A stretch of 64,000 nucleotides of DNA, taken from positions 1 through 64,000 of the forward strand of contig JAQTXD010000007.1 in assembly GCA_028688955.1 (NCBI GenBank). The letters run 5' to 3'. Source of the stretch: Desulfuromonadaceae bacterium (GTDB lineage: Bacteria > Desulfobacterota > Desulfuromonadia > Geobacterales > Pseudopelobacteraceae). A program made the position numbers and the translations under genes. Numbering within the stretch: the first letter of the stretch is position 1; every line of letters starts with the position of its first letter. Below, one piece after another: positions 1-12,043 of the stretch. Under the pieces are notes generated by a model. That model searched no databases. It was given only the letters and a program-made list of their open reading frames with translations, and was not told where the DNA came from.

Positions 1-248
1 GTGCCGTATTTATTGCCATGTACTTCAGCCCACTCAGCAAACGCGTCTTCCGCCACCATGGCGTCAAATACCTCAGGAGTTACAAAATGGTACGCCTCAC
101 CCTCAATTTCACCCGGTCGTGATGCGCGGGTTGTATAACTGACAGACTCCTTCATATCAGGAAATGTCTTGAACAGTTCCCGGCAGAGAGACGTTTTTCC
201 GGCTCCGGAGGGGGCCGATAGAATCAGGATCAAACCTTCACGTTTCAT
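1..248 (-). CDS. gmk: guanylate kinase, N-terminal part (truncated by the left window edge)
   Basis: Minus-strand translation from ATG at 248: MKREGLILILSAPSGAGKTSLCRELFKTFPDMKESVSYTTRASRPGEIEGEAYHFVT; P-loop SGAGKTSL and TTRxxRPGE motif. Confidence 0.93.
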   Translation of the reverse strand, partial: MKREGLILILSAPSGAGKTSLCRELFKTFPDMKESVSYTTRASRPGEIEGEAYHFVTPEVFDAMVAEDAFAEWAEVHGNKYG

Positions 249-314
249 GGGACGAACCCCTTACAATAAAATATGGCGTAAAACAAATCAGGATTTTGTT
301 CAAACAGAAGCGGC

Positions 315-1193
315 TTACTCGACATTCTGTACCTGTTCCCGCATTTTCTCCATTTCAGCCTTAATCTGAATGACCAACGTCGTAATTCCGGCATCATTTG
401 ATTTTGAACCGATTGTGTTTACCTCTCGATTCATCTCCTGCATCAGAAAATCAAGCTTGCGACCGACCGGTTCAGAACTATTGAGAGCCTCGTCAAATTG
501 ATTAAAATGACTTGAAAGCCGGACCAGTTCCTCCGTAACATCGGATCGATCAGCCAAAAACGCAACTTCCTGTGCCAAGCGACCGGCATCAATATCAGCG
601 CCATCCAGAAGCTGTTCCAGGCGAATCTTTAATTTTTGCTGGTATTCAGTCACCACCAGAGGAGTCCGCTCACCTATCTGGGTTGACCAGTCGGCTATCT
701 GTCCTCTTCTGGCCTGAAGATCTCTGGCAAGAGCCTCACCTTCGACAGTCCGCATCTCATTCAGCGCATAGACAGCAGTTCGTACCGCCTCAAGAAGTTG
801 TGGCTGCAGTTCCGTTTCATCAACCGCCCCAGCAGCCTCTTTCATGACCCCTTTTTGTGTCATAATAAACGATGGTGCGGCATCCTGCGGGAGATTAAGT
901 TCTTTTGCCACGCGGGTATAGGCGTCAAAATATCCCCGGGCAACCGCCATGTCGAGTTGAGGAGCAAAAGAAGCGGCAGATGTTTCATCCCACTGTACGG
1001 AAATATCAATCTTTCCCCGCTTGAGGACGGCTGCAGCCTGCCGTTTGATCTCATTTTCAAACGCGTAAAACAGCCGCGGCAGACGCACTGATATTTCACC
1101 ATAGCGATGATTTACTGAGCGAATCTCCACCAGAAAGGTGCCATGTAATGTTGCTGCTTCACCTTTACCATACCCCGTCATACTTTTCAGCAT
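315..1193 (-). CDS. yicC: YicC/YloC-family endoribonuclease
   Basis: 292 aa, starts MLKSMTGYGKGEA; C-terminal KLDFLMQEMNREVNTIGSKSNDAGI typical of the family; adjacent to gmk as in many genomes. Confidence 0.93.
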   Translation of the reverse strand: MLKSMTGYGKGEAATLHGTFLVEIRSVNHRYGEISVRLPRLFYAFENEIKRQAAAVLKRGKIDISVQWDETSAASFAPQLDMAVARGYFDAYTRVAKELNLPQDAAPSFIMTQKGVMKEAAGAVDETELQPQLLEAVRTAVYALNEMRTVEGEALARDLQARRGQIADWSTQIGERTPLVVTEYQQKLKIRLEQLLDGADIDAGRLAQEVAFLADRSDVTEELVRLSSHFNQFDEALNSSEPVGRKLDFLMQEMNREVNTIGSKSNDAGITTLVIQIKAEMEKMREQVQNVE

Positions 1194-1218
1194 TGATACA
1201 ATCTCCTATAAACAAGAC

Positions 1219-1252
1219 ATAAGCCCCACGTACAGCGGCACGAGGGGCTTAT
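1219..1252 (-). terminator. hairpin downstream of the fumarase gene
   Basis: ATAAGCCCC...GGGGCTTAT 9-bp inverted repeat; no strong U-tract. Confidence 0.4.
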
Positions 1253-1273
1253 GAGCAGGACTATGTAGTTAAT

Positions 1274-2941
1274 TTATAAACCGAGTTGCTTGAAGAAATC
1301 GGTTCCCTTATCATCTACCAGAATGAACGCAGGGAAATTCTCCACTTCAATTTTCCAGACCGCTTCCATCCCCAGTTCGGGGAAGTCGATACATTCGACC
1401 TTCTTTATATTCTCTTCAGCCAGAACAGCGGCAGGGCCGCCAATTGATCCGAGATAGAACCCGCCATATTTTTTACAGGCGTCAGTCACCTGCTGACTCC
1501 GGTTCCCCTTGGCTATCATGATCAAAGAGCCACCTTTTGACTGGAGCTCATCAACGTATGAATCCATGCGCCCTGCGGTAGTGGGGCCAAACGAACCTGA
1601 TGGCTTGCCTGCCGGTGTTTTAGCAGGACCGGCATAGTAGATCGGATGATTGAGAAGATATTCGGGAAGCGCTTTACCACTGTCCATGATCTCTTTGAAT
1701 TTGGCATGGGCAATGTCACGTCCGACCACAATAGTACCGGAAAGCAGCAGTGGAGTAGATACCGGATGTTTGGACAGCTCCGCCAGAATTTCTTTCATCG
1801 GTTTATTCAGGTCAATTTTAACCCCGTGCTCATGTTTTCCGCGATACTGTTCAGGAATCAGACGCCCCGGGTTACGGTCCATCTCCTCCACAAACAGGCC
1901 GTCCCTGGTAATTTTTGCCTTGATATTACGGTCAGCAGAGCAGGAAACCGCCATGCCGACAGGGCAGGAAGCCCCATGACGTGGCAGACGGATTACCCGA
2001 ACGTCGTGAGCGAAATACTTACCGCCGAATTGGGCACCAATGCCTAGTTTCTGCGCAGCTTCCAGCAGTTTGTTCTCCAGATCAATATCCCGGAAAGCCT
2101 GACCATGCTCATTGCCCGCCGTCGGCAATCCGTCAAGTTCCTTGGCTGTCGCCAGCTTGACCGTTTTCATGCAGGCATCTGCGGATGTTCCGCCGATAAC
2201 AAAGGCGATGTGATAGGGAGGACATGCAGCTGTTCCGAGATATTTCATCTTTTCTACCAGAAACTTGAATAACTTGTCCGGCGTCAGAAGGGCTTTGGTT
2301 TCCTGATACAGCATGGTTTTGTTGGCAGAACCGCCCCCTTTTGCCATGAAAACAAATTTATAGTAATCGCCCTCAGTAGCCAGAATATCTATCTGGGCAG
2401 GCAGGTTGGTACCGGTATTTATCTCTTCGTACATGTCAAGCGCAACAGTCTGCGAATAGCGGAGATTTTCTTCCGTATAAGTTTTATAGATGCCCTTTGA
2501 GAGCCATTGCTCATCCTTGACACCGGTCCAGATCTGCTGTCCCTTCTTGGCTGCAACCGTGGCAGTACCGGTATCCTGACAGACCGGAAGGTCAAATCCG
2601 GCTGCTATTTCGGCATTGCGCAGGAATGCCAGGGCAACGCCCTTATCGTTCATGGAAGCTTCCGGGTCGCTCAATATTTTAGCTACCTGCTCATTGTGGG
2701 CAGGGCGAAGCAGGAAGGAAACATCACGCATTGCTTCATTGGCAAGGATTGAGAGGGCTTCCGGGCATACCCTCACGACATCGGTATCGGCAAACTTCTC
2801 AACCAGAATATATTTTTCTGAACCTTCTATTTTACGGTATTTCGTTTCATCTTTCGCAAGCGGGAACGGATCCTGATAAACAAACGGTTTGACAGACATC
2901 GGTACTCTCCTTTTTAGTAGGTTAGAAGTTATATTCTCCAT
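1274..2941 (-). CDS. class I (Fe-S) fumarate hydratase
   Basis: 555 aa; [22 protein letters not shown] and [13 protein letters not shown] motifs of FumA/B-type fumarases. Confidence 0.93.
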   Translation of the reverse strand: MENITSNLLKRRVPMSVKPFVYQDPFPLAKDETKYRKIEGSEKYILVEKFADTDVVRVCPEALSILANEAMRDVSFLLRPAHNEQVAKILSDPEASMNDKGVALAFLRNAEIAAGFDLPVCQDTGTATVAAKKGQQIWTGVKDEQWLSKGIYKTYTEENLRYSQTVALDMYEEINTGTNLPAQIDILATEGDYYKFVFMAKGGGSANKTMLYQETKALLTPDKLFKFLVEKMKYLGTAACPPYHIAFVIGGTSADACMKTVKLATAKELDGLPTAGNEHGQAFRDIDLENKLLEAAQKLGIGAQFGGKYFAHDVRVIRLPRHGASCPVGMAVSCSADRNIKAKITRDGLFVEEMDRNPGRLIPEQYRGKHEHGVKIDLNKPMKEILAELSKHPVSTPLLLSGTIVVGRDIAHAKFKEIMDSGKALPEYLLNHPIYYAGPAKTPAGKPSGSFGPTTAGRMDSYVDELQSKGGSLIMIAKGNRSQQVTDACKKYGGFYLGSIGGPAAVLAEENIKKVECIDFPELGMEAVWKIEVENFPAFILVDDKGTDFFKQLGL

Positions 2942-3032
2942 TTTTCTGAAAGAGAATAACTTTGGTAACGCACGTACCCTGTTTATCCTGACGAAGTGGT
3001 GGGTGGTCGATATATGGCACCGATCGCAATAG

Positions 3033-3040
3033 TGTATACA
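3033..3040. promoter_or_regulatory. TGTATACA palindrome upstream of the fumarase gene
   Basis: Perfect 8-bp palindrome, also present upstream of acnB (36914-36921) and satP (60125-60132). Confidence 0.4.
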
Positions 3041-3099
3041 GGTGCCGGAGATAGTTTAGTAATGCAATCAGCCGTATAAATCAAGGCAAAATTATTCTA

Positions 3100-3561
3100 T
3101 TAGAGACAGAAGCAGCGAAGTAGTTTGACCCCGTCTTTAAAGAGCACCTGCATCTTATTCGGAACGGTAACCGTTTTCACGACACCAATACCGAATGTCG
3201 GGTGGAGTATCAGACGTTTGGCAACGTATCGATTATTCATGTCATAGGGGAGTGCCTTGTCAGCATCAAACGTCGGGGCGAGTGACGCCCACTCTTCACG
3301 CTCGACTTCTGCCGGGTCTCTTTTCGATACGCGAGGGGTTGCGGATGTTGCTCGCGGCTTTGTTACCGCAGTTTTCTTGGGGGCTTTCGCCTCTTTAGCC
3401 GTTGGTGGCGCATGATAGTTATGCACGCCATTACAGGTGTTGCATTCAACACGGACGACCTTTCCCTCAACCATGGCAACTATTCTGTGGTTCAGGATTT
3501 CACGGCATTTTGTGCATCGTGCTTCAATAATATCGCCGGCGGATAGAACTCTTGTAGTCAT
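3100..3561 (-). CDS. small zinc-ribbon protein with basic linker and PcrA/UvrD-Tudor-like C-terminus
   Basis: CTKC...CNTC pairs; K/P/T-rich linker; C-terminal LILHPTFGIGVVKTVTVPNKMQVLFKDGVKLL resembles the HPxFGxGxV Tudor-like tail of UvrD/PcrA helicases. Confidence 0.6.
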   Translation of the reverse strand: MTTRVLSAGDIIEARCTKCREILNHRIVAMVEGKVVRVECNTCNGVHNYHAPPTAKEAKAPKKTAVTKPRATSATPRVSKRDPAEVEREEWASLAPTFDADKALPYDMNNRYVAKRLILHPTFGIGVVKTVTVPNKMQVLFKDGVKLLRCFCL

Positions 3562-3623
3562 CTGTTTCCTTTTTACTGCGCAGTTATTTCGTTACACTCA
3601 AACGATCAAAATTAAACATCCAG

Positions 3624-3665
3624 CAAAAAAGCCGCTTGTCAGCATCACTGCTGGTGAGCGGCTTT
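3624..3665 (-). terminator. intrinsic terminator downstream of paaK
   Basis: AAAGCCGCT...AGCGGCTTT stem with T-run on the minus strand. Confidence 0.6.
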
Positions 3666-3691
3666 ACATAAAAATTTAAAACTGTACGATA

Positions 3692-5017
3692 CTAGACCAC
3701 CCGTTTATCGATGACTCTCTCGGCTTTCCCCTCATGACGAGGAATGCTGTTCGGTTCTACGAGCTTCACTGTTACGCCAACACCAAGAACCGAGTCAATC
3801 TTTTTCCCGACCATATCAAGGAATGCCCGCTGTTTTTTCATCTCGTCGAAGAAAATATTCTCCCGCACCTCGATGCACACCTCGAGAACATCCAGAGCAC
3901 CTTTGCGGTCGACTACAAGCTGATAGTGTGGCTCACACCCTTCTATGGCAACCAGGACCTCTTCAATTTGAGACGGGAAAACGTTAACACCCTTGATAAT
4001 CAGCATATCATCAGAGCGCCCCATGGTTTTCTTCATCCTCGTCATAGTCCGGCCACAGAGGCACTCCGTACGGTCGAGGCTCGTAATATCACGCGTCCGA
4101 TAGCGAATCATCGGAAAGGCTTCCTTGCTGATTGTTGTCAGAACCAGTTCACCGACACTACCGGGTGGGAGCACCTGACAGGTTTCAGGATCGATTATTT
4201 CGGCTATAAAAGCATCCTCAGAGATATGCATGCCGGTCTTGTAGCGGCATTCACCCGCAACCCCCGGACCCATAATTTCGGAGAGACCATAATTGTCTGT
4301 CGCGCTGATCATAAGTCGTGATTCAATTTCGGCACGCAGCGCTTCCGACCAGGGTTCCCCACCAAAAAGGCCGACCTTGAGTGAAAGTGACTGCGGATCA
4401 ATGCCCTGCTTATCAAGCAGGTCCGCAAGAGTAATCGCATAACTTGGAGTGCAGACAAGAGCAGTTGTCTTGTAGTCCTGCATGATCATGATCTGCTTGT
4501 TACTGTTCCCGCCACTCATCGGAATGACGGCAGCTCCAATTGTCTCAGAGCCGTAATGCATACCAAACCCGCCTGTAAACATGCCATACCCGAATGCTAT
4601 CTGCACGACATCATCGTGAGTAACTCCGGCCGACGTCATAATACGTGCCACCAGATTCGACCACATTTTCAGATCATTTTTTGTGTACCCGACAACGGTC
4701 GGTTTTCCGGTCGTCCCGGACGAAGAATGGATACGGACTACTTCACGCAACGGAACGGCAAACATGCCGTAGGGATAATTAACACGGAGATCTTCCTTCG
4801 TCGTAAAAGGAAGCTTCGAAAGGTCCTCCAATGAAGTGACATCTTCGGGAACAATGCCGAGTTCATTGAATTTTGTGCGATAGCAGGGAACATTTTTATA
4901 CACACGATTCATCGTTGCCTGAAGTCGCTCCAACTGGAGCTGCTCAAGCTCTTCCCGAGGCATACATTCGTGCTGAGAGTCCCATATTTGGTTTGACTGC
5001 ATGGTAGAAATCCTCAC
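3692..5017 (-). CDS. paaK: phenylacetate-CoA ligase family protein
   Basis: 441 aa; [19 protein letters not shown]-binding motif, [35 protein letters not shown]. Confidence 0.9.
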   Translation of the reverse strand: MRISTMQSNQIWDSQHECMPREELEQLQLERLQATMNRVYKNVPCYRTKFNELGIVPEDVTSLEDLSKLPFTTKEDLRVNYPYGMFAVPLREVVRIHSSSGTTGKPTVVGYTKNDLKMWSNLVARIMTSAGVTHDDVVQIAFGYGMFTGGFGMHYGSETIGAAVIPMSGGNSNKQIMIMQDYKTTALVCTPSYAITLADLLDKQGIDPQSLSLKVGLFGGEPWSEALRAEIESRLMISATDNYGLSEIMGPGVAGECRYKTGMHISEDAFIAEIIDPETCQVLPPGSVGELVLTTISKEAFPMIRYRTRDITSLDRTECLCGRTMTRMKKTMGRSDDMLIIKGVNVFPSQIEEVLVAIEGCEPHYQLVVDRKGALDVLEVCIEVRENIFFDEMKKQRAFLDMVGKKIDSVLGVGVTVKLVEPNSIPRHEGKAERVIDKRVV

Positions 5018-5031
5018 GATTGCGTTGGAGG

Positions 5032-6771
5032 CTATGCTGCGCGGTCCAATGCTGCATCTATCAAATTTTTAACTGTTGCCGTCACTTCTTCCAGTGCGAG
5101 AGACAAGACTTCACCGGTCGAACGGATTTTCAGCTCAACCTTCCCCTCAGCCAGACCTTTACTGCCGACAACCACCCGGAGAGGAATACCGATCAGGTCA
5201 TTATCTTTAAATTTGACGCCGGGACGTTCATCACGGTCATCAAAGAGAACCTCGATACCGAGCTTTTCAAGGCAGAAGTAAATTTCCTCGGCAGCTGCCA
5301 TAACGCCGGTATCTTTGGTGTTTACCGCAACGACAGAACAATGAAAGGGGGCAATCGGCAGAGGAAATACTATGCCGTTTTCATCATGATTCTGTTCAAT
5401 AGCGGCAGCGACGGTCCGACCTATACCGATGCCGTAACACCCCATGAATATGATCTGCTCCCTGCCGTTGGCATCGAGATATGTCGCATTAAGGGCTTTC
5501 GAATACTTGGTTCCCAGCTTGAACACGTGTCCGACTTCTATCCCGCGCCACATTTCAAGCTTTCCGTCTGCGCAGCGTGGACAGGCATCACCGGCTGCAA
5601 CGGTACGGATGTCTACAAATTCGGTAACAGCAAAATCGCGGCCACAAGAGGCATTTACAAAATGCTGATCCTTCTCATTGGCGCCAACCACAACCGACGT
5701 CATGCCCAGGACCACCCTGTCAGCAACAACCGGAATATCCTTTTTAAGTCCTATCGGCCCAAGAAAACCGACTGGCGACCCGGTACAGGCAAAAATCTGC
5801 TCTTCGGTAGCCATTTGAATATCATCCCATCCAAGATGGTTCTTAAGTTTAAGCTCATTCAGGTCGTGGTCACCACGCAGAAGAGCCATCACCAGGTCTC
5901 CCGCATCGGATGCATACACAAGTGTTTTAACAGTTTTATCCGCTGCAATATTCAGAAAGGCGGCAACATCGGCTATGGTTTTCATTTCCGGTGTTAAAAC
6001 TTTTTGTAATGGTTCAACAGCTGCATCTGATTGTACTGTAAATAAAGGTGATTCTGCTTTTTCAACATTTGCCGCATATCGACATGCATCACAGGAGACG
6101 ATAGCGTCTTCTCCCGAATCGGCAAGAACCATGAACTCATGGGAAGATGAACCGCCAATGCTGCCGGTATCAGCTTCGACAGCGCGAAAATCAAGTCCAC
6201 ACCGTTCGAAAATACGCATATAGGCGTCATACATTTTACTGTAGGAGAGATCTGCAGCGTCACTGTCAACATCAAATGAGTAGGCATCCTTCATGATGAA
6301 CTCACGACCACGCATCAAGCCGAAACGGGGGCGAATTTCGTCACGGAACTTGGTTTGAACCTGATAAAAATTGATCGGCATCTGACGATAGCTTTTTATC
6401 TCACGCCGCACCATATCCGTAATGACCTCTTCGTGAGTCGGCCCCATACAAAACTCGGCATCCTTACGGTCCTTGAAGCGCAGCAGCTCCTTGCCGTAAA
6501 ATGCCCAGCGCCCCGACTCCTGCCACAACTCGGCAGGCTGAACGCTCGGCATCAGCATCTCGATCGCATCAGCCCTGTTCATCTCTTCGCGGACGATGTT
6601 CTCAAACTTGCGAATCGAGCGCAGTCCGAGGGGAAGATAATTATAGATACCAGAAGCAAGCTTGCGGATCATCCCGGCTCTCAACATCAGCTGGTGTGAG
6701 ATAACTTCGGCGTCGGAAGGTGTCTCCTTGATGGTAGGAATAAAATAGCGTGAATAGAGCATTGAGGTCAC
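5032..6771 (-). CDS. proS: prolyl-tRNA synthetase
   Basis: 579 aa; [46 protein letters not shown] and class II aaRS motifs with YbaK-like insertion. Confidence 0.97.
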   Translation of the reverse strand: MTSMLYSRYFIPTIKETPSDAEVISHQLMLRAGMIRKLASGIYNYLPLGLRSIRKFENIVREEMNRADAIEMLMPSVQPAELWQESGRWAFYGKELLRFKDRKDAEFCMGPTHEEVITDMVRREIKSYRQMPINFYQVQTKFRDEIRPRFGLMRGREFIMKDAYSFDVDSDAADLSYSKMYDAYMRIFERCGLDFRAVEADTGSIGGSSSHEFMVLADSGEDAIVSCDACRYAANVEKAESPLFTVQSDAAVEPLQKVLTPEMKTIADVAAFLNIAADKTVKTLVYASDAGDLVMALLRGDHDLNELKLKNHLGWDDIQMATEEQIFACTGSPVGFLGPIGLKKDIPVVADRVVLGMTSVVVGANEKDQHFVNASCGRDFAVTEFVDIRTVAAGDACPRCADGKLEMWRGIEVGHVFKLGTKYSKALNATYLDANGREQIIFMGCYGIGIGRTVAAAIEQNHDENGIVFPLPIAPFHCSVVAVNTKDTGVMAAAEEIYFCLEKLGIEVLFDDRDERPGVKFKDNDLIGIPLRVVVGSKGLAEGKVELKIRSTGEVLSLALEEVTATVKNLIDAALDRAA

Positions 6772-6775
6772 TTTC

Positions 6776-7183
6776 CTATGGGTTCGTTAGCAGGTTGTAT
6801 TTTAGAAGCATGATTTTAAGTGTTTCGCGCTGAAACGGCTTGACAATATAGTCATCGCAGCCGTTGTCCAGAATGGCATGTGTGATATCACTGGTTGAGC
6901 CGCTTGCTGATATCATAAAAATTGTGGTGCGTATGCAACCGGCTATGGGAAGCGATTCCTCACGAGCACGAATGAGTCCAACCATCTCATGACCACTCAT
7001 TTCGGGCATTTCAACATCCGAACAGATGAGATCAAACGGATGCCCGTCAGCAATTGCCTTTTCAAAAAGTTCATATCCAGCCCGTCCGTTGTCTGCGGTG
7101 CTGCATACTGCAAACTCTGACATGAATTCTTCGAGAATTACACAGCTCAATTTATCGTCATCAACAATAAGAAACTTTTTCAC
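6776..7183 (-). CDS. stand-alone CheY-like receiver-domain protein
   Basis: GTG start at 7183 after GGAG; VKKFLIVDDDKLSC...ICSDVEMPEMSG...DDYIVKPF; the ORF track extends upstream into ispG, so the start was moved. Confidence 0.85.
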   Translation of the reverse strand: MKKFLIVDDDKLSCVILEEFMSEFAVCSTADNGRAGYELFEKAIADGHPFDLICSDVEMPEMSGHEMVGLIRAREESLPIAGCIRTTIFMISASGSTSDITHAILDNGCDDYIVKPFQRETLKIMLLKYNLLTNP

Positions 7184-7199
7184 GGAGAAGGCTCCTCGG

Positions 7200-8246
7200 C
7201 TACAGCTTACTGATTTCTTCCAAAAGTGCATCTGCAAGCATGTTTTCCGGAACTTTGCGAATAATTTCACCATGGCGGAAGACGAGGCCCTCTCCATTTC
7301 CACCGGCAATACCGACATCCGCTTCACGGGCCTCGCCTGGTCCATTAACGGCGCACCCCATAACCGCAACCGTAATTTCCTTGTCAACTCCCTGCAGTCG
7401 TCTCTCAACATCCTCCGCAACACGGATCAGGTCAATCTGACATCTCCCGCAGGTGGGACAGGAGACAAAGTTTACTCCTCGCTGGCGTAGACCAACCGCT
7501 TTAAGTATATCATACCCGACCCGGACCTCGTCTTTCGGCTCGCCGGTCAACGATACCCTCATTGTATCGCCTATACCGTCCGCAAGCAAAATACCGAGCC
7601 CGACTGATGACTTGATCGTCCCGGAAAAAAGTGTTCCCGCTTCAGTAATTCCAATATGCAGCGGGTAGTCCGAACGTTCCGAGAAAAGTCGATATGCGGC
7701 GACAGTCTTCATAACATCTGAAGCTTTAAGAGATATCTTGATCTCCTGATAATTCAGATCCTCAAGAATGCGAATATGTCCCATGGCTGATTCAACCATC
7801 GCCTCAGCAGACGGGTGTCCGTATTTGACAAGCAGTTCTTTTTCAAGTGAACCGGCATTGACACCGATCCTGATAGGAACTTTACGCTCGGCTGCGGATG
7901 CAACAATTTCAGAAACTTTCCATTTTTCGCCGATATTTCCCGGGTTAAGGCGTAGACCATCTATTCCACCTTCAAGAACCTGCAGCGCCAGTTTGTAGTC
8001 AAAATGAATGTCGGCAACTACCGGAATAGGACTCATCCTCTTTATCTGCGCCAACGCACGAGCAGCAGCCATATCGGGTACCGCGCATCGGACAATTTCA
8101 CACCCGACATCCGCAAGTTCATTGATCTGGGCACTGGTGGCAGATATATCCCGGGTATCTGTGCAGCACATGGATTGTACGGTACAGGGTGCAGTACCGC
8201 CGATAGCAATTCTGCCGATATGTATTTGCCTGGTTAATTTTTTCAT
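7200..8246 (-). CDS. ispG: 4-hydroxy-3-methylbut-2-enyl-diphosphate synthase
   Basis: MKKLTRQIHIGRIAIGGTAPCTVQSMCCTDTRD; C-terminal SCPTCGRCQID and AVMGCAVNGPGEA cluster motifs; MKK start at 8246 preferred over 8264. Confidence 0.96.
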   Translation of the reverse strand: MKKLTRQIHIGRIAIGGTAPCTVQSMCCTDTRDISATSAQINELADVGCEIVRCAVPDMAAARALAQIKRMSPIPVVADIHFDYKLALQVLEGGIDGLRLNPGNIGEKWKVSEIVASAAERKVPIRIGVNAGSLEKELLVKYGHPSAEAMVESAMGHIRILEDLNYQEIKISLKASDVMKTVAAYRLFSERSDYPLHIGITEAGTLFSGTIKSSVGLGILLADGIGDTMRVSLTGEPKDEVRVGYDILKAVGLRQRGVNFVSCPTCGRCQIDLIRVAEDVERRLQGVDKEITVAVMGCAVNGPGEAREADVGIAGGNGEGLVFRHGEIIRKVPENMLADALLEEISKL

Positions 8247-8449
8247 GGCCGGCCATACTGCCAAAGACCTACGGAAAAGTCAAGAACAGCACATAGTTGC
8301 TAACAAAAGAGACAGTTCTTCGAATGCCTGTCGTGTGTGACACATTCAGACTGGACTCACAGTCAGCAGGTATGATAGATTCACACGCAATACAATAAAT
8401 GCTGAATAAACAATAAAATATATCGCCATTCCCGGATAAGAACATACAC

Positions 8450-10291
8450 GTGCTGATCACTCTTGTTTCAATTCACCCGTATCCCTCCCCGCAATCAATT
8501 CCACTGGCAGCTGCGTTTCTTAAAGCGTATGCACGCACGAGTGATGTTCCGATCAACCTTGCTGATTTTTTTCTTGGAGACTCGCCAAGCGCATGCGCAT
8601 CGATTGTTGCAGCATCCGACCCGACAGCGGCCGGCTTTTCAATGTATGTATGGAATCGCGATCTCTGCTGCAAGGTTGCAGCCGAGATAAGGCGATGTAA
8701 CCCCTCCACTCTGCTTTTTTGCGGCGGACCGGAAGTCACTGCCGACCCAAAATCCATCATCGACTTGGGTGTCTTCGATTTTATTATCGTAGGCGAAGGT
8801 GAAATTCCGTTTTTATTCGTCTCTCAGGCCCTGTTGCGCGGAGATGATATTTCAGGAATCCCCGGCATCATGGTCCCCGGCTCACCGCTGATTCCGCCCC
8901 CCTCTCCTGTTTCAGATATGGACTCCATTCCTTCTCCCTATCTGACAGGAATAATCGATGTTCGCACCTATCCAGGGATTCTTTGGCAATTATCACGCGG
9001 ATGCAGCTTTACCTGTGATTTCTGTTTTGATTCGCGCGGCATACATGGCGTTCGTCATTTTTCACTCGAACGGGTGGAATCCGAACTGCGCCATTTTGCG
9101 GCGACCGGCATACAACAGATATTCGTCCTTGATTCAACCTTCAATGTCAACCCAGAACGTGCCAAAACCATTTTGCGCATGATACGGAAGATCGCGCCGG
9201 ACATTCACTTTCATTTTGAAGTCCGGAATGAATTCATTGATCGAGAAATGGCCCGCCTCTTTTCACAGATTGCCTGTTCATTACAAATTGGCCTCCAAAG
9301 CGCGGATAAGGGAGTTCTCAAAATGGTCGGCCGGTCTTTCAATATGGCTGATTTTACCACTAAGGTCGGTCTGTTGAACGAAAGCGGTGCGGTTTTTGGT
9401 TTTGATCTGATTTACGGATTGCCGGGAGATTCTCTCGACGTATTTTGCCGCTCATTGAACTACGCCCTGTCACTCTACCCGAACCATCTTGATATTTTTC
9501 CACTTGCTGTCTTGCCCGGCACAAAATTGGCTTTACAGGGCAAGCAACTCGGCTTGTGCTGGAATCCAAGCCCTCCCTACGTACTCACGTCAACCGCCAG
9601 TTTCAGCTGTGCTGATATGACAGCAGCCGGCGATCTTGCCGCAGCGTGTGACATTTTTTATACTCGCGGCAAAGCGGTAGCATGGTTTAACGCTGTGGCA
9701 GAGTCCCTTCGCATGAAACCGGCTGAGATACTTCAGACATTCAGCCTCTGGCTCAATAATGAATTCGGACGAAGGATAATTGAGTCTGACGTGACGGACG
9801 AAGAAATCGGTGCGATGCAGCAACGTTTTCTCAAACATCTGCTGCATGCAAAAAAAGCAAAAAAATATCTGCCTCTCATTCTTGATCTGCAAAACTATCA
9901 CTATCAGTATGCTGCAGTACTGCTTGCGCCCGGACCGGAAGCATCTGCACGTATCCGGACGCCGGCAAATCCGTGCGAATCTTCCTTCAGGCTCTCCCCA
10001 TCTGCGAGACTTGCGAGTTTCACCTATGAAATAGAGGAGCTCCTGGAATGTGGTGAACCGCGGATTGCCTGGATGTACGAACATTTGCAAAAATCAGGAT
10101 CCCAAGCGGTTTTATACAGCCATAAAGGTGTGGTTTGCACCGAATCGCTGGCGCCACCATATATGATCCTGCTGGGACAGATTCGCGACAGGGCAGATAG
10201 AATTAACGTGTCGGACTCGGGGCTTACACACTCTGAAGCTACTGAATTTCTGATTTTTGCACTTCAGGAGGGCATCATTGAGCCTGCCTGA
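8450..10291 (+). CDS. B12-binding-domain radical SAM protein with C-terminal extension (DUF4080-like)
   Basis: 613 aa; N-terminal cobalamin-binding-like fold ([13 protein letters not shown]), radical SAM CxxxCxxC in [15 protein letters not shown]. Confidence 0.85.
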   Translation: MLITLVSIHPYPSPQSIPLAAAFLKAYARTSDVPINLADFFLGDSPSACASIVAASDPTAAGFSMYVWNRDLCCKVAAEIRRCNPSTLLFCGGPEVTADPKSIIDLGVFDFIIVGEGEIPFLFVSQALLRGDDISGIPGIMVPGSPLIPPPSPVSDMDSIPSPYLTGIIDVRTYPGILWQLSRGCSFTCDFCFDSRGIHGVRHFSLERVESELRHFAATGIQQIFVLDSTFNVNPERAKTILRMIRKIAPDIHFHFEVRNEFIDREMARLFSQIACSLQIGLQSADKGVLKMVGRSFNMADFTTKVGLLNESGAVFGFDLIYGLPGDSLDVFCRSLNYALSLYPNHLDIFPLAVLPGTKLALQGKQLGLCWNPSPPYVLTSTASFSCADMTAAGDLAAACDIFYTRGKAVAWFNAVAESLRMKPAEILQTFSLWLNNEFGRRIIESDVTDEEIGAMQQRFLKHLLHAKKAKKYLPLILDLQNYHYQYAAVLLAPGPEASARIRTPANPCESSFRLSPSARLASFTYEIEELLECGEPRIAWMYEHLQKSGSQAVLYSHKGVVCTESLAPPYMILLGQIRDRADRINVSDSGLTHSEATEFLIFALQEGIIEPA

Positions 10292-10431
10292 CGCGTCACC
10301 CTCTCCACACTCCACTCAAGCGCACTCACATTCGAAAGTGGTTGCATTCCAGAATTTTCTTTAGTATAACTCTCATTTCTTTTGCACGTGTTTTCTACTT
10401 TGCCCCTGTTTTGAAAGGTTATTCGATCGCC

Positions 10432-11376
10432 ATGCATGATAAAATCAAGATTTTTTCCGGCAACTCAAATCCAGATCTGGCGCTGAAAATTTGTGAAAGC
10501 CTCGGTGTCCCGCTCGGTGCAGCACGGGTTCGGAGATTTTCCGATGGTGAAGTCCTGGTTGAAATCGGTGAGAATGTCCGCGGCAGGGATGTGTATGTTG
10601 TCCAGTCAACCTGCGCGCCTACCAATGACAACCTGATGGAACTACTGGTAATAACTGATGCGCTAAAGCGTGCATCGGCGGCCACGATAACCGCTGTCAT
10701 TCCCTACTACGGATACGCCCGTCAGGATCGCAAGGCGGCACCCCGTACTCCGATTACGGCAAAATTGGTTGCGGACCTTATTACTACAGCCGGTGTTGAC
10801 AGAGTGGTTACGATTGACCTGCATGCCGGTCAAATCCAGGGTTTTTTCAACATACCGGTTGACAATCTGTACGCAGCACCGGTAATCCTTAATTACCTTA
10901 AAGACCGTTTCAGTGGCGAACAGGTTGTCATGGTTTCGCCTGACGCTGGCGGAACCGAGAGAGCCCGCGCATTTGCCAAACGGCTTGAATATTCACTCGC
11001 CGTGATTGATAAACGCCGTACTGGGCCGAACGTGGCTGAAGTAATGCACCTCATTGGCGATGTCCGGGATAAAATTGCCATTATTCTTGATGACATGATT
11101 GATACGGCGGGCACACTGACTCAGGCAGCCAAAGCTCTCAAGGCGAATGGTGCCAAAGCAATTTATGCCTGTGCGACACATGGCGTCCTGTCGGGACCCG
11201 CAATTGAGCGCATTAATGCTTCTGAAATTGAAGAAGTCGTCTTGACAGACACAATACCTGGCGGTAATCGCGAGGATGTAACATCCAAGATACGGGTGCT
11301 TTCTGTGGCAGACCTGTTGGCAGAAGCAATCAGGCGTATCCATGAAGATGAATCGGTCAGTTCGTTATTTGTATAG
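10432..11376 (+). CDS. prs: ribose-phosphate pyrophosphokinase
   Basis: [62 protein letters not shown] motif [21 protein letters not shown]; start moved from 10342. Confidence 0.97.
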   Translation: MHDKIKIFSGNSNPDLALKICESLGVPLGAARVRRFSDGEVLVEIGENVRGRDVYVVQSTCAPTNDNLMELLVITDALKRASAATITAVIPYYGYARQDRKAAPRTPITAKLVADLITTAGVDRVVTIDLHAGQIQGFFNIPVDNLYAAPVILNYLKDRFSGEQVVMVSPDAGGTERARAFAKRLEYSLAVIDKRRTGPNVAEVMHLIGDVRDKIAIILDDMIDTAGTLTQAAKALKANGAKAIYACATHGVLSGPAIERINASEIEEVVLTDTIPGGNREDVTSKIRVLSVADLLAEAIRRIHEDESVSSLFV

Positions 11377-11436
11377 ATTCAAGATATTTCAATATGAATA
11401 GGGCGGGTTTACCCGTCACTACACGCGGAGGAACGT

Positions 11437-12021
11437 ATGCAACAGAAACAGATGAACATTGAACTACGCACCAAGACCGGTACCGGCGTAAGCAGAAGAC
11501 TTCGTGTTGCTGACATGGTGCCTGGTGTTGTTTACGGCAAGGGCCTCGATCCAATGCCGGTGAGCATCAAGTCTCGTGATCTTCAGGATGCAATTTCCGG
11601 CGCAGGCGGGATAAACAACCTGATCACCTTGATCGGCGGCGGAAGTCTTGACCAGAATATTGCAATCGTTGCGGATATTCAGCGCGACCCGATCAAACGT
11701 ACAATCAAACATGTTGATCTCCACCGTATTAATCCTAATGAAAAACTTCGTGTTACCGTTCCGGTTCTTATTACCGGGACTGCAATTGGTGTAAAAGAGG
11801 GTGGTCTGCTTGACCTGGCTCACCACGAATTACACATTGAGTGTCTGCCAGGAAATATTCCAGACAGTATTTCAATTGATGTATCAAATCTCAAGATTGC
11901 ACATTCGATCCATGTCAGCGAGATTCCGCTGCCTGAAGGAATCGTAATTCTTGATCAACCCAAAATTCCCGTTGTCAGCGTTCTTGGCAGAGCCAAGGAA
12001 GATGCTCCGGCAGCGGCATAA
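11437..12021 (+). CDS. rplY: 50S ribosomal protein L25/general stress protein Ctc
   Basis: 194 aa, L25 + CTC domain pattern ([23 protein letters not shown]); located between prs and pth. Confidence 0.94.
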   Translation: MQQKQMNIELRTKTGTGVSRRLRVADMVPGVVYGKGLDPMPVSIKSRDLQDAISGAGGINNLITLIGGGSLDQNIAIVADIQRDPIKRTIKHVDLHRINPNEKLRVTVPVLITGTAIGVKEGGLLDLAHHELHIECLPGNIPDSISIDVSNLKIAHSIHVSEIPLPEGIVILDQPKIPVVSVLGRAKEDAPAAA

Positions 12022-12043
12022 TAATCATAGAAATACCTAAAGA

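Noticed and set aside
5020-5997. 325-aa plus-strand ORF
   Set aside because: Antisense to proS; no family resemblance.
7184-7423. N-terminal extension of the receiver ORF
   Set aside because: Extension lies inside ispG; GTG at 7183 with a GGAG Shine-Dalgarno starts exactly at the receiver fold.
10292-10431. Searched for a tRNA gene upstream of prs
   Set aside because: No cloverleaf or TPsiC-like GGTTCRANTCC sequence found.
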